Translations under genes and position numbers: made by a program | Shown: in pieces, positions 37,120-45,341 of the stretch | How positions within the stretch are numbered: position 1 is the first letter of the stretch | Layout: every line of letters begins with the position of its first letter | The notes under the pieces: generated by a model | What the model saw: only the letters and a program-made list of their open reading frames with translations | Told to the model about the DNA's origin: nothing | The model's database searches: none | NCBI RefSeq assembly: GCF_004137795.1 | Contig: NZ_NWTM01000004.1 | Location: 186,001 to 250,000, forward strand | Direction: 5' to 3' | Length of the DNA: 64,000 nt | From: Pectobacterium zantedeschiae | GTDB taxonomy: Bacteria > Pseudomonadota > Gammaproteobacteria > Enterobacterales > Enterobacteriaceae

Positions 37120-37929
37120 ATGGCAACTGAAGCAATGAGTCAGCGTAAGCCGATGATCGAAGTGAATAACCTGAATCTCTCTTTTGGTCACGGCAGCGCG
37201 AAGAATCAGGTGTTGTACGATGTGAACCTTACCGTCAACGATGGCGATATCTTTGGTCTGGTTGGGGAATCGGGCTCCGGTAAAACCACGGTGCTGAAGT
37301 GTCTGGCCGGGCTATTTAATCACTGGGAAGGCACGCTGCACATTGACGGAAAGAAACTGGCGCATCGGATCGAACAGGCGCGCTGTCGCCGGGTACAGAT
37401 GGTGTTCCAGGATCCGTACGGATCGCTGCATCCCCGTCATACAGTGGAGGCGATTCTGGAAGAACCGCTGTCGATCCACCGTTTTGACGACCGTGACGAC
37501 CGTATCGATACCTTGCTGGAGAAAGTGGGATTGGGAACACACTTCCGTCGCCGGTATCCGCATCAACTTTCGGGTGGGCAGCGTCAGCGTGTCGCGATTG
37601 CCCGCGCGCTGATTCTGGAGCCGAGAGTATTGTTGTTGGATGAGCCGACGTCGGCGCTGGATGTCTCAGTGCAGGCGGAGATTCTCAATCTGCTGACGGA
37701 GTTGCAGCAGCAGGAAAAACTGACCTATCTCATGGTGACGCATGATTTGGGCGTCATTTCCCACCTGTGCCATAAAGTGGCGGTGATGCAATACGGCAAA
37801 ATACTGGAAACGCTGGAAACCGACGACCTGACCGGCGATGTGCCGAAAGATGCCTACACCTCGATGCTGGTGGATGCCAGCCGTCAATACAGTCGCGATC
37901 TGGCGGTGCGCTCTGAGCGTATGGGCTAG
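37120..37929 (+). CDS. ABC transporter ATP-binding protein, DppF/OppF type
   Basis: A 269-residue second ATPase of the importer, with Walker A GESGSGKTT, signature LSGGQRQR and Walker [21 protein letters not shown] precedes the ATG, and only eleven bases separate it from the previous gene. It is shorter than E. coli DppF (334). This is the last gene of the operon, followed by a strong terminator. Confidence 0.93.
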   Translation: MATEAMSQRKPMIEVNNLNLSFGHGSAKNQVLYDVNLTVNDGDIFGLVGESGSGKTTVLKCLAGLFNHWEGTLHIDGKKLAHRIEQARCRRVQMVFQDPYGSLHPRHTVEAILEEPLSIHRFDDRDDRIDTLLEKVGLGTHFRRRYPHQLSGGQRQRVAIARALILEPRVLLLDEPTSALDVSVQAEILNLLTELQQQEKLTYLMVTHDLGVISHLCHKVAVMQYGKILETLETDDLTGDVPKDAYTSMLVDASRQYSRDLAVRSERMG

Positions 37930-37952
37930 ATACAATACGCGATCACATCATG

Positions 37953-37980
37953 AGAGCCGATCCAATCGGCTCTTTTTTTA
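37953..37980 (+). terminator. Terminator of the enolase/ABC operon
   Basis: A perfect nine-base stem AGAGCCGAT/ATCGGCTCT (37953-37961 and 37965-37973), a three-base loop and a run of seven T. Confidence 0.92.
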
Positions 37981-38120
37981 TCTTTTATGCAGGTTTTCGC
38001 TAATAGTTGGTTACGAACAGACTTTTATACGTAAAAAAAGGTAAATGGGTAGCGTTGAAGGGTGCGGATACTTACAATCATTACGCTTTGTGTAGTCGGC
38101 CTCTTCAAAAAGGAATTCTC

Positions 38121-38690
38121 ATGTTCAAACGTACTCTGGTTGCTGCGGCGGCCCTTATTTCACTGGCGGCATTTTCCCCAGCCTTTGCGGCTTCTGGCAC
38201 TACTCATGTGCTGCTGACGACGTCCGCGGGCAATATCGAACTGTCTTTAGATAACCAGAAGGCACCGGTTTCGGTAAAAAATTTCGTCGAGTACGTTAAC
38301 AACGGCTTTTACAACGGGACGACATTTCACCGTGTAATCCCTGGTTTTATGGTGCAGGGTGGCGGCTTTTCTGGCGAAATGAGCCAAAAAGCGACAAATG
38401 CGCCGATCAAGAATGAAGCGGATAACGGTTTGCGTAACCAACGCGGTACCATCGCCATGGCGCGTACCTCTGATAAAGACAGTGCGACCAGCCAGTTCTT
38501 CATCAACGTAGCGGATAACGCTTTCCTCGATCACGGGCAGCGCGATTTTGGCTACGCCGTGTTCGGTAAAGTCGTGAAGGGCATGGAAATCGTGGATAAG
38601 ATTTCGCAGGTACCAACGAAAAATGTCGGGCCTTATCAGAACGTACCGACTACGCCAGTTGTGATCCAATCCGCGAAAGTGTTGCCCTGA
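38121..38690 (+). CDS. ppiA: Periplasmic peptidyl-prolyl cis-trans isomerase A (cyclophilin)
   Basis: A 189-residue exported cyclophilin helping periplasmic protein folding. A signal peptide (about 1-24, [10 protein letters not shown]) precedes the core with [18 protein letters not shown], the RGTIAMART...[13 protein letters not shown] stretch and [12 protein letters not shown]. The ATG at 38121 with AAGGA upstream is preferred over an earlier in-frame start at 38007. Length matches E. coli PpiA (190). Confidence 0.96.
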   Translation: MFKRTLVAAAALISLAAFSPAFAASGTTHVLLTTSAGNIELSLDNQKAPVSVKNFVEYVNNGFYNGTTFHRVIPGFMVQGGGFSGEMSQKATNAPIKNEADNGLRNQRGTIAMARTSDKDSATSQFFINVADNAFLDHGQRDFGYAVFGKVVKGMEIVDKISQVPTKNVGPYQNVPTTPVVIQSAKVLP

Positions 38691-38725
38691 TTGGTGAGAT
38701 AGAGAAGTAAGAAACTGAGAATATG

Positions 38726-38749
38726 AAAAGGCCACGAGAGTGGCCTTTT
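38726..38749. terminator. Bidirectional terminator between ppiA and pelZ
   Basis: The stem AAAAGGCCAC/GTGGCCTTTT (38726-38735 and 38740-38749) has a GAGA loop and T runs on both strands. It sits between two convergent genes. Confidence 0.88.
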
Positions 38750-38775
38750 GCGATCTTAATACCTCAGCTATCACG

Positions 38776-40053
38776 TTATTCCAGTGCTTTTGCCATCTGC
38801 TGTAGCCAGGCATCTACGCCAGTACTCGGCACGTTTAACTGACGGTAGGTTGCTGTTGCAACGGGGTAACCGCCGACGTCTTCTTGGCTGTTCACGAAGC
38901 CACCTTTCCGCTGTTTGAAGTTGTCTACGATACGCTTATCGACGGCATCACGATCTTTGGGACGCGCACCCGCGCTTTGCAGTACCTGATTGGTAACGGC
39001 GCTGGCTGGTGATGCCGTTAAGCCCGCAGGCCAGATCGGGGACACTTTGAGCAACGTAATCCCGGTGCCTGATGTTTGCGGAGCGGCTTTGCCCTTGGCA
39101 TCGTATGCAAGGTTATCTGACATCCAGACATCGCCGGAGCTGTTGCTTCCTACCAATCCTAAGCCTGCTTTGGTATTTTCGCCGTAGTGCATCACGTTAC
39201 CTGCAACGGAAACGAGTGGGCTGGCTGGCATGGTTTTCCCTTCCCACTCGCCTTTTACGCCACCAACGCGAACGCCCCAAATGCCAGGGTTGTAGATCAG
39301 GTTATTGACCATCACGCCCGTTGAACCCGCCTTGAACCAGGCGTTGCGCTCGTTGTTGTGAGCATACAGGCTGCCCACGATCGACACATCGGTCACGTTA
39401 TCGTGAACCAGCGTCCCCATTGAGTGAATGCCTTTGGTGTGAGCTGAGTCGTATAAGCCTTCAGCAACGATATTGTTTGAGAGTGTGATGCGGTGTGCGG
39501 TTCCCTGCGGCCCGTCGTAGCGTGGGCCTGAAATAGACAGGTTCTCATCTGTCCCCCAGGCGAAACTGGAGTGGTCGATGACCACGTTATAGGCATCTTT
39601 GCCATTGATTGAAACATCGCGTTCAAAACCGCTTTTTTTACCCGTACCGGCATCGCCGATGCGAAAACGAATATGCTGCATGAGTACATCATGCGTGCTA
39701 ATTCCCATTCCGCCGCGAATGATTGTGATGCCAGGAGAAGGGGCGGTTTGGCCAGCGATGGTGACAAACGGCTCGGTTAATCGAAGATCGCTTTTATTCA
39801 GGTCGATGATGCCACCAACCTCGAAAACGATAATGCGTGGCCCTTTAGCGGCCAGTGCTTCTCTGAGTGAACCAGCCCCGGAAGAAGCCAGTGTTGTGAC
39901 GCGAATAATGTGCCCACCGCTGCCTGCCACGGTATCAGTTCCGAATCCTTTCAACTCTGGTGCTGCCGGTGTGGCGGCGCTAGCCATCGGTATGCCGACA
40001 CAGAATACTGTGCTGGTGCTAAACAGTGCGGCGAACAGAAGAGAACGTTTCAT
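38776..40053 (-). CDS. pelZ: Pectate lyase PelZ (family PL1-type)
   Basis: A 425-residue exported lyase (signal peptide about 1-27, ending near MASA-ATP). It has the parallel beta-helix PL1 features NVVIDHSSFAWGTDENLSISG and QHIRFRIGD. It is clearly distinct from the pelA-B-C triplet and longer (425 against 374). It is the last of the cluster, which matches the A-B-C-Z order I recall for Pectobacterium; the symbol rests on that. The space between the pelC terminator and this start is only about 30 bases, so it probably relies on readthrough from pelC or on a promoter overlapping the hairpin. Confidence 0.82.
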   Translation of the reverse strand: MKRSLLFAALFSTSTVFCVGIPMASAATPAAPELKGFGTDTVAGSGGHIIRVTTLASSGAGSLREALAAKGPRIIVFEVGGIIDLNKSDLRLTEPFVTIAGQTAPSPGITIIRGGMGISTHDVLMQHIRFRIGDAGTGKKSGFERDVSINGKDAYNVVIDHSSFAWGTDENLSISGPRYDGPQGTAHRITLSNNIVAEGLYDSAHTKGIHSMGTLVHDNVTDVSIVGSLYAHNNERNAWFKAGSTGVMVNNLIYNPGIWGVRVGGVKGEWEGKTMPASPLVSVAGNVMHYGENTKAGLGLVGSNSSGDVWMSDNLAYDAKGKAAPQTSGTGITLLKVSPIWPAGLTASPASAVTNQVLQSAGARPKDRDAVDKRIVDNFKQRKGGFVNSQEDVGGYPVATATYRQLNVPSTGVDAWLQQMAKALE

Positions 40054-40074
40054 TTCATTTCCTTGAATATTAAC

Positions 40075-40107
40075 GATAAAAATGAGCGAGCCCTTAGGGC
40101 TCGCTCA
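40075..40107 (-). terminator. Terminator after pelC
   Basis: A perfect 11-base stem TGAGCGAGCCC/GGGCTCGCTCA (40083-40093 and 40097-40107), with T on the minus strand after it. Closely related in sequence to the hairpins after pelB and pelA. Confidence 0.9.
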
Positions 40108-40220
40108 AGTATGGCCCAAAGGATAAACCGTGGGCATTGCGCTCGCTTACAGGCTCCTGCTAGCACAGGATAATGAGGGTAAGAGCCTGAAGTTCGCTTA
40201 TTACACTTTACATTTCGTGA

Positions 40221-41345
40221 TTAGTTGCAATTTGCTGCTGTCAGCACGGCAAGGTTTTTATTCACGCCAGCATAGTTCGCCAGTTTATCCTTCACGCACT
40301 GTGCTGAAACCGGAGAGTAGCTGTAAGGAACAGAAGCGAACGTGCCGGTGCTTTTCCAGTCTTCAGCATTCACGTAGGCCTTGGTGTCTTTATCCCAGGT
40401 GATGTTGTATTTCGCGAAGTCGGCTGGGCTCATGATGTTGTTATTGCGCAGTTCCCAGGTACCGAAGTTGGAGCCGTCGTAACGTGAAGTCACTGGGTTT
40501 TTTGCATTCTCGAACCAGTTACGTTCGATCAGCGCAATCCCTTTCTGGCGCACATTCAGGCCAGAACTGGTGATGCCAGTATACAGGTTGTTGTATGCGT
40601 GAACCTGGCCGCCACGTTGCAGTGGGAGACGAGCGTTAACGTCATCGTAAATATTGTGATGGTAAGTCAGGTCACGGCCTGTATCACTGCTGCTGAAGCC
40701 GCTCAAACCGACTTTTTTGATACCGTGAATGTAGTTGTACGACACCGTCACGTTGGTGGAAGCTTTCTTGATATCAATCGCGGATTCGAATGTGGTGTCA
40801 CCGTCTTTTGTGCCTGCGCATTCAAAGTTTTTCGCGAAGATCTCGTTGTGGTCAATCCAGACGTTAGGCGTGTTATCGATACGAATAGCATCACCGTCCT
40901 GTGCGCCGCCCGGCATATAACCAAAACGCATGTTACGTATGACTACATCGGATGATTTTACCAGCCAGATCCCGAAGTTAGCAGAAGATCCATTGGTTCC
41001 GATGATGGTTATCCCTTTGGTAAACTCTTTGACTTCCACACCACGAGCGTCTTTACTCCACTGACCGCAGATATCGTTCTCAGCGGCTTTGATCAGCGCG
41101 TCTTCATTACCGTTATAGGTGATGACGAGCGGGTAAGCGCCACCTTTGACTTTCTTACCTTTGGAATCGAGCTTCGCTTCTTCGATAATATCGATAATAT
41201 CTTGCATGGAGCGTGCAGTTTTGTTCACTGCACCGGCAACGTTACCACCGTCGGTGGTAGCATAACCCCCCGTATTTGCCGCCATCGTCGGTTGGGCCGC
41301 AAGCAATAACAGCCCAGCGGCTGTAGAAGGCAGTAGGTATTTCAT
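40221..41345 (-). CDS. pelC: Pectate lyase PelC (PL1)
   Basis: A secreted endo-pectate lyase that cuts polygalacturonate by beta-elimination at alkaline pH with calcium. The 374-residue product has a PelB-type signal peptide (1-22, MKYLLPSTAAG...TMA). It shares residues with PelB (41966-43090): calcium ligands D150, D152, E188, D192 and active-site K211, R239 and R244 (R-L-P-L-Q-R), by alignment to Dickeya PelC as I recall it. It differs from PelB mainly around the surface loops. Third of three tandem paralogues; assigned C by order downstream of PelB. Confidence 0.9.
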   Translation of the reverse strand: MKYLLPSTAAGLLLLAAQPTMAANTGGYATTDGGNVAGAVNKTARSMQDIIDIIEEAKLDSKGKKVKGGAYPLVITYNGNEDALIKAAENDICGQWSKDARGVEVKEFTKGITIIGTNGSSANFGIWLVKSSDVVIRNMRFGYMPGGAQDGDAIRIDNTPNVWIDHNEIFAKNFECAGTKDGDTTFESAIDIKKASTNVTVSYNYIHGIKKVGLSGFSSSDTGRDLTYHHNIYDDVNARLPLQRGGQVHAYNNLYTGITSSGLNVRQKGIALIERNWFENAKNPVTSRYDGSNFGTWELRNNNIMSPADFAKYNITWDKDTKAYVNAEDWKSTGTFASVPYSYSPVSAQCVKDKLANYAGVNKNLAVLTAANCN

Positions 41346-41427
41346 TAAGGTACTCTCCTTGGAATAGAATTTTTTGGGTATTAATGTTCCACATCACCCG
41401 ATTATATTATTGCGGTGTTTCAATAAA

Positions 41428-41446
41428 AATGAAATCAAGGTTTATT
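41428..41446. promoter_or_regulatory. KdgR-like box upstream of pelC
   Basis: AATGAAATCAAGGTTTATT has the GAAA-N6-TTT pattern of KdgR sites. It lies 82 bases before the start codon, and the core TTCAANAAAAATGAA that precedes it is shared by all three pel genes. The right half departs from TTTCA, so this is a candidate only. Confidence 0.55.
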
Positions 41447-41674
41447 GAAATCCCGTTTAAGTGTTATCATAAAAATAAAATAATTCAATATTTAGATATT
41501 AAATATATCGACTGAATAACACAGGGAAATATCGATGATTAATAAGTCTCTATTTTAAATGAAAATATTCTTTTCATTTTTTATAAAATAAGTGAGCTTA
41601 GAGTTTTTATGAAAAATAAAATTATATTTCGTTTTATTATTCTATGATGAGGATATTTTGATATAGGTGATAAC

Positions 41675-41690
41675 TGTGAGCGCTATCAAA
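41675..41690. promoter_or_regulatory. CRP-like site upstream of pelC
   Basis: TGTGA-GCGCTA-TCAAA matches the left half of the CRP consensus exactly and three of five bases in the right half. It is 329 bases before the start codon, a position shared within a few bases by pelA and pelB. Confidence 0.55.
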
Positions 41691-41913
41691 GAATAAGTAA
41701 AATTTTCTCATTGAGATGGTAGTGTCAAAAAATAATTGATGCCGATCAAGTTATTAATTAATCCTGTGTTGAGGATTCATTGTTTTTTATCACTTAACCC
41801 TTAATTAAAAAATGGTCTTTCCATTAGTTAATAAGGCGATTGATTGCGAATTAATATAATTAGCTTGGTATTTAATTTGTGTTTGTTTGTAGGTATGTCT
41901 CGCGTGGGCTCCT

Positions 41914-41946
41914 ATAAAAAACAAGCGAGCTCATGGAGCTCGCTTG
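41914..41946 (-). terminator. Terminator after pelB
   Basis: A perfect 11-base stem CAAGCGAGCTC/GAGCTCGCTTG (41922-41932 and 41936-41946), followed on the minus strand by a T run. Confidence 0.9.
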
Positions 41947-41965
41947 AGGGTAAATCTGACTGTGT

Positions 41966-43090
41966 TTATTTGCAGTTAGCTGCTGTCAGTACCGCCAGGT
42001 TTTTACCTACGCCAGCATAGTTTGCTAGTTTATCCTTCACACACTGTGCCGAAACCGGAGAGTATTTATAAGAAATGGAAGGGAACTTGCCGGTGCTTTT
42101 CCAATCATCCGCATTGACGTGAGGCGTAGAAGGGCGGCCCCAGGTAATGTTGTATTTGGAGAAATCCGCCGCTTTCGTGATGTTGTTGTTACGCAACTCC
42201 CAGGTACCGAAATTGGAGCTGTCGTTACGTGCCGTCACTGGGTTAAGCGCATTTTCGAACCAGTTGCTTTCGATCAGTGCGATCCCTTTCTGACGAACGT
42301 TAAAGCCAGAACCAGTGATACCGTCATACAGGTTGTTGTAAGCGTGAACCAGACCACCACGCTGTAGCGGCAGACGTGAGTTAACATCGCGATAGATATT
42401 GTGATGGTAAGTCAGATTACGGCCTGTATCCGTATTGCTTGAACCGCTCAACCCCACCTTTTTGATGCCATGAATATAGTTGTATGACACGGTGACGTTA
42501 GTTGACCCTTTCTTGATATCGACGGCCGATTCAAAAGTGGTGTCATTGTCTGGTGTGCCTTTACACTCAAAGTTTTTGGCAAAGATCTCATTGTGGTCAA
42601 TCCAGACGTTCGGTGAGTTATCAATACGAATAGCATCGCCGTCTTGCGCGCCGCCTGGCATATAGCCAAAGCGCATATTACGTACGACAACGTTAGATGA
42701 ATTGATAATCCAGATACCGAAGTTGGCAGATGAGCCATTGGTGCCTTGGATGGTGATCCCTTTGGTAAACTCTTTGACTTGTACGCCGCGGGCGTCCTTG
42801 CTCCACTGACCGCAGATATTTTTTTCGGCCGCTTTGATTAGCGAGTCTTCATTACCGTTATAGGTGATGATCAGCGGATATGCACCGCCTTTGACTTTCT
42901 TGCCTTTTGAATCCACGGTTGCGGCTTCAATGATATCCACAATTTCTTGCATAGAACGTGCGGTCTTTTTCACGGCACCGGAAACTTCTCCGCCATCCGT
43001 AGTGGCATAACCGCCCGTATTGGCGGCCATGGCTGGCTGAGCAGCGAGAAGTAATAATCCGGCGGCTGCCGTAGGCAATAGATATTTCAT
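41966..43090 (-). CDS. pelB: Pectate lyase PelB (PL1), source of the pelB leader
   Basis: A secreted endo-pectate lyase of 374 residues. The first 22 residues (MKYLLPTAAAG...AQPAMA) are identical to the pelB leader as I recall it, which fixes the gene name and points to the Pectobacterium carotovorum group. The mature beta-helix shows calcium ligands D150 and D152 (DGDAIRID), E188 and D192 (TTFESAVDIKK), K211, and the R239-L-P-L-Q-R244 catalytic motif. Four cysteines could form two disulfides. It has its own long upstream region and terminator. Confidence 0.96.
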   Translation of the reverse strand: MKYLLPTAAAGLLLLAAQPAMAANTGGYATTDGGEVSGAVKKTARSMQEIVDIIEAATVDSKGKKVKGGAYPLIITYNGNEDSLIKAAEKNICGQWSKDARGVQVKEFTKGITIQGTNGSSANFGIWIINSSNVVVRNMRFGYMPGGAQDGDAIRIDNSPNVWIDHNEIFAKNFECKGTPDNDTTFESAVDIKKGSTNVTVSYNYIHGIKKVGLSGSSNTDTGRNLTYHHNIYRDVNSRLPLQRGGLVHAYNNLYDGITGSGFNVRQKGIALIESNWFENALNPVTARNDSSNFGTWELRNNNITKAADFSKYNITWGRPSTPHVNADDWKSTGKFPSISYKYSPVSAQCVKDKLANYAGVGKNLAVLTAANCK

Positions 43091-43172
43091 TATAACTGTC
43101 TCCTTGGAATATAATTCATGGGCATTTATCGCTCCATATGCCCGATGTCACAGGTATACATTTTTCAACAAA

Positions 43173-43192
43173 AATGAATCATCAAATTTGAT
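43173..43192. promoter_or_regulatory. KdgR-like box upstream of pelB (weak)
   Basis: AATGAATCATCAAATTTGAT occupies the same place (82 bases before the start codon) and the same context as the pelA and pelC boxes but is shifted by one base within the halves. It is also partly palindromic (ATCA...TGAT). Confidence 0.45.
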
Positions 43193-43414
43193 GAAAAACC
43201 AAGGGGAGTGTGGTCAAAAAATAAGTTCAATTCAAGGGTGAAATGTTAAATGTATTACAGTGGAAACATTTTGTAATACTGATGATTGAATGATTTGGAT
43301 TTTATAGGAAACAGCACTCTTTTAAAATGACATAAAATCAGTGAGTTATTTTTTAACGAGTAACGAGTTTACCTCAGTTTCTTCATTGGTTTGATTTAAG
43401 AACGCTACTCTTAT

Positions 43415-43430
43415 TGTGAGAGATACTCTG
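43415..43430. promoter_or_regulatory. CRP-like half-site upstream of pelB
   Basis: TGTGA-GAGATA-CTCTG keeps only the left half of the CRP consensus. It is 324 bases before the start codon, in line with the pelA and pelC sites, so the position is conserved while the right half has decayed. Confidence 0.4.
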
Positions 43431-43556
43431 GCTAACGTAAAAATTCATCTTAAGTAAAAATATAGTACCAAGGTGTATTCAGTTTTTTTGTTATGAGGTT
43501 AATTGTATATTTAATTTTAGTTTGTTAAGAAATAATTATTATTGATTTCTATGCCG

Positions 43557-43589
43557 CTTAAAAATGAGCGAGCTTAAATAGCTCGCTCA
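43557..43589 (-). terminator. Terminator after pelA
   Basis: A perfect ten-base stem TGAGCGAGCT/AGCTCGCTCA (43565-43574 and 43580-43589) with T on the minus strand after it. Confidence 0.9.
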
Positions 43590-43630
43590 AGAGAATCCGG
43601 TGCAGAGTGAATACACCGGGATTAACGCGT

Positions 43631-44755
43631 TTATTTACAGTTGGCTGCTGTCAGTACGGCCTGATTTTTACCTACGCCAGCATAGTCCGCCAGTTTATCT
43701 TTCACACACTGTGCGGATACTGGGGAGTAGCTGTAAGGGACTGCCGGGAACTTACCAGTACTCTTCCAGTCGTCTGCATTAATATACGGTGTGGAAGGTT
43801 TACCCCAAGTGATGTTGTATTTAGTAAAATCAGACGGGCTGGTAATGTTGTTGTTACGCAGTTCCCAGGTACCGAAGTTGGAGTCATCATTACGTGCGGT
43901 CACAGGGTTAAGCGCATTTTCAAACCAGTTGCTTTCGATCAGTGCGATCCCTTTCTGACGGACGTTAAAGCCTGAACTTTTGATACCATCATACAGGTTG
44001 TTATAAGCATGCACCTGGCCACCGCGTTGCAGCGGCAGACGTGAGTTAACATCGCTATAGATATTGTGATGATAAGTCAGGTTACGACCCGTATCCGTGT
44101 TGCTTGAACCGCTCAAACCTACCTTTTTCACGCCATGGATGTAGTTGTACGACACCGTAACGTTAGTTGATGCTTTCTTGATATCGACAGCCGATTCAAA
44201 GGTGGTGTCGTTGTCTGGCGTACCAGCGCATTCGAAGTTCTTGGCGAAAATTTCGTTGTGGTCGATCCAGACGTTCGGTGAGTTATCAATACGGATAGCA
44301 TCGCCATCTTTTGCACCGCCAGGCATATAGCCGAAGCGCATGTTACGTACGACAACGTTGGAAGAGTTTACAATCCAGATACCAAAGTTAGCGGAAGAAC
44401 CGTTGGTCCCGAGGATGGTGATCCCTTTGGTGAACTCTTTGACTTCTACGCCACGCGGATCTTTGCTCCATTGGCCACAGATATTGGCTTCAGCGGCTTT
44501 GATCAGCGCATCTTCATTACCGTTATAAGTAATCACGAGCGGGTATGCCCCACCTTTGACTGCTTTACCGCTTGAGTCTTTTTTTGCTGCCTCAATGATA
44601 TCGACGATCTCTTGTAAAGAGCGTGCGGTTTTTTTCACAGCGCCGGAAACGTCGCCGCCGTCAGTGGTGGCATAACCTCCCGTGTTTGCTGCCATTGTTG
44701 GTTGGGCTGCAAGTAACAACAGCCCAGCGGCTGCAGAAGGCAGTAGGTATTTCAT
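43631..44755 (-). CDS. pelA: Pectate lyase PelA (PL1)
   Basis: The first transcribed of the three paralogous pectate lyases, 374 residues, with a PelB-type signal peptide (1-22). The family residues are all present: DGDAIRID, TTFESAVDIKK, HGVKKVG and RLPLQRGG. It matches PelA of P. carotovorum as I recall it. I use the ATG at 44755 (MKYLLPSAAAG) and not the longer frame from 44803, because the signal peptide starts there and a GGAG-like site (AAGGAGAG) precedes it. Confidence 0.92.
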   Translation of the reverse strand: MKYLLPSAAAGLLLLAAQPTMAANTGGYATTDGGDVSGAVKKTARSLQEIVDIIEAAKKDSSGKAVKGGAYPLVITYNGNEDALIKAAEANICGQWSKDPRGVEVKEFTKGITILGTNGSSANFGIWIVNSSNVVVRNMRFGYMPGGAKDGDAIRIDNSPNVWIDHNEIFAKNFECAGTPDNDTTFESAVDIKKASTNVTVSYNYIHGVKKVGLSGSSNTDTGRNLTYHHNIYSDVNSRLPLQRGGQVHAYNNLYDGIKSSGFNVRQKGIALIESNWFENALNPVTARNDDSNFGTWELRNNNITSPSDFTKYNITWGKPSTPYINADDWKSTGKFPAVPYSYSPVSAQCVKDKLADYAGVGKNQAVLTAANCK

Positions 44756-44833
44756 TGTGTACTCTCCTTGACATAGAATTTTTGGGTATTTATCACTACA
44801 CACCCTGTGTAATAAAATGGCTGTTTCAACAAA

Positions 44834-44853
44834 AATGAAATTAAAGTTTGTCT
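44834..44853. promoter_or_regulatory. KdgR-like box upstream of pelA
   Basis: AATGAAATTAAAGTTTGTCT follows GAAA-N6-TTT and lies 78 bases before the start codon. Part of the shared TTCAACAAAAATGAAA context. Confidence 0.55.
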
Positions 44854-45091
44854 ATAAAGCCGAGCTAAGTGTTAACAGAAAAAATAAACAATACAATATG
44901 AGGTGAGAAATATATTTGTTACCTAACATCGGAAAAGATTTTGGGCAAGCGCAGTCTTGTATGATAAGAAACTGATTCCTATTTTTTATGATTAAAAATC
45001 AAGGCATTGGTTTTTATTTGTGGCATATTAAAATAAAGTTTCTTTATTTTTCTATATTGGTTTTATGGGGTTTTTATACGAAATTGTTAAT

Positions 45092-45107
45092 TGTGATCTG
45101 TATCAAT
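45092..45107. promoter_or_regulatory. CRP-like site upstream of pelA
   Basis: TGTGA-TCTGTA-TCAAT matches the CRP left half exactly and TCA of the right half. The inner TGTGATCTG...ATCA bases also agree with the extended consensus. It is 336 bases before the start codon. Confidence 0.6.
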
Positions 45108-45202
45108 AATAAAATTAAACCTTAAGTGGATTTCTATCAGGCCCTGATGTTAGTCATTTTTATGATGACGTCTTTATAGCCATTTCCATTTATTTTTTGT
45201 TA

Positions 45203-45252
45203 CTAAAAATAGTTTCTCCTGGCAATAGGGATGCCATTACAGCAGGAGAAAC
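45203..45252 (-). terminator. Terminator of the dehydrogenase gene
   Basis: GTTTCTCCTG (45212-45221) pairs perfectly with CAGGAGAAAC (45243-45252). An inner GGCA/TGCC pair lies in the loop. On the minus strand the hairpin is followed by ATTTTTAG. It lies 90 bases past the stop codon. Confidence 0.7.
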
Positions 45253-45341
45253 GCAGGTGTCAGGATGACATCACACTTTAATTAAAATAAAGAGAATAAA
45301 CTGCCATAACATTTTGCATCCCTGTAATAGTCAATATGTTT

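Larger units (their letters stand above)
41346..41965. other. pelB-pelC intergenic region (620 bases)
   Basis: A long AT-rich control region for pelC. The 80 bases before the pelC start are related to the other pel leaders. It holds the pelB terminator, a CRP-like site and a KdgR-like box (listed separately). No gene is visible. Confidence 0.6.
43091..43630. other. pelA-pelB intergenic region (540 bases)
   Basis: The AT-rich control region of pelB, with the pelA terminator, a CRP-like half-site and a weaker KdgR-like box. No gene is visible. Confidence 0.6.
44756..45341. other. Upstream region of pelA, up to the dehydrogenase gene
   Basis: A 586-base AT-rich region with the pelA control sites, then a hairpin that ends the dehydrogenase transcript. 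ATCAGGCCCTGAT (45136-45148) is a small palindrome. No gene is visible. Confidence 0.6.

Noticed and set aside
39599-40066. A long plus-strand open frame opposite pelZ
   Set aside because: It is a shadow of the pelZ reading frame with no independent features.
40735-44330. Three near-identical 61-codon plus-strand frames opposite pelA, pelB and pelC
   Set aside because: Their similarity follows from the homology of the pel genes on the other strand; there is no start signal.
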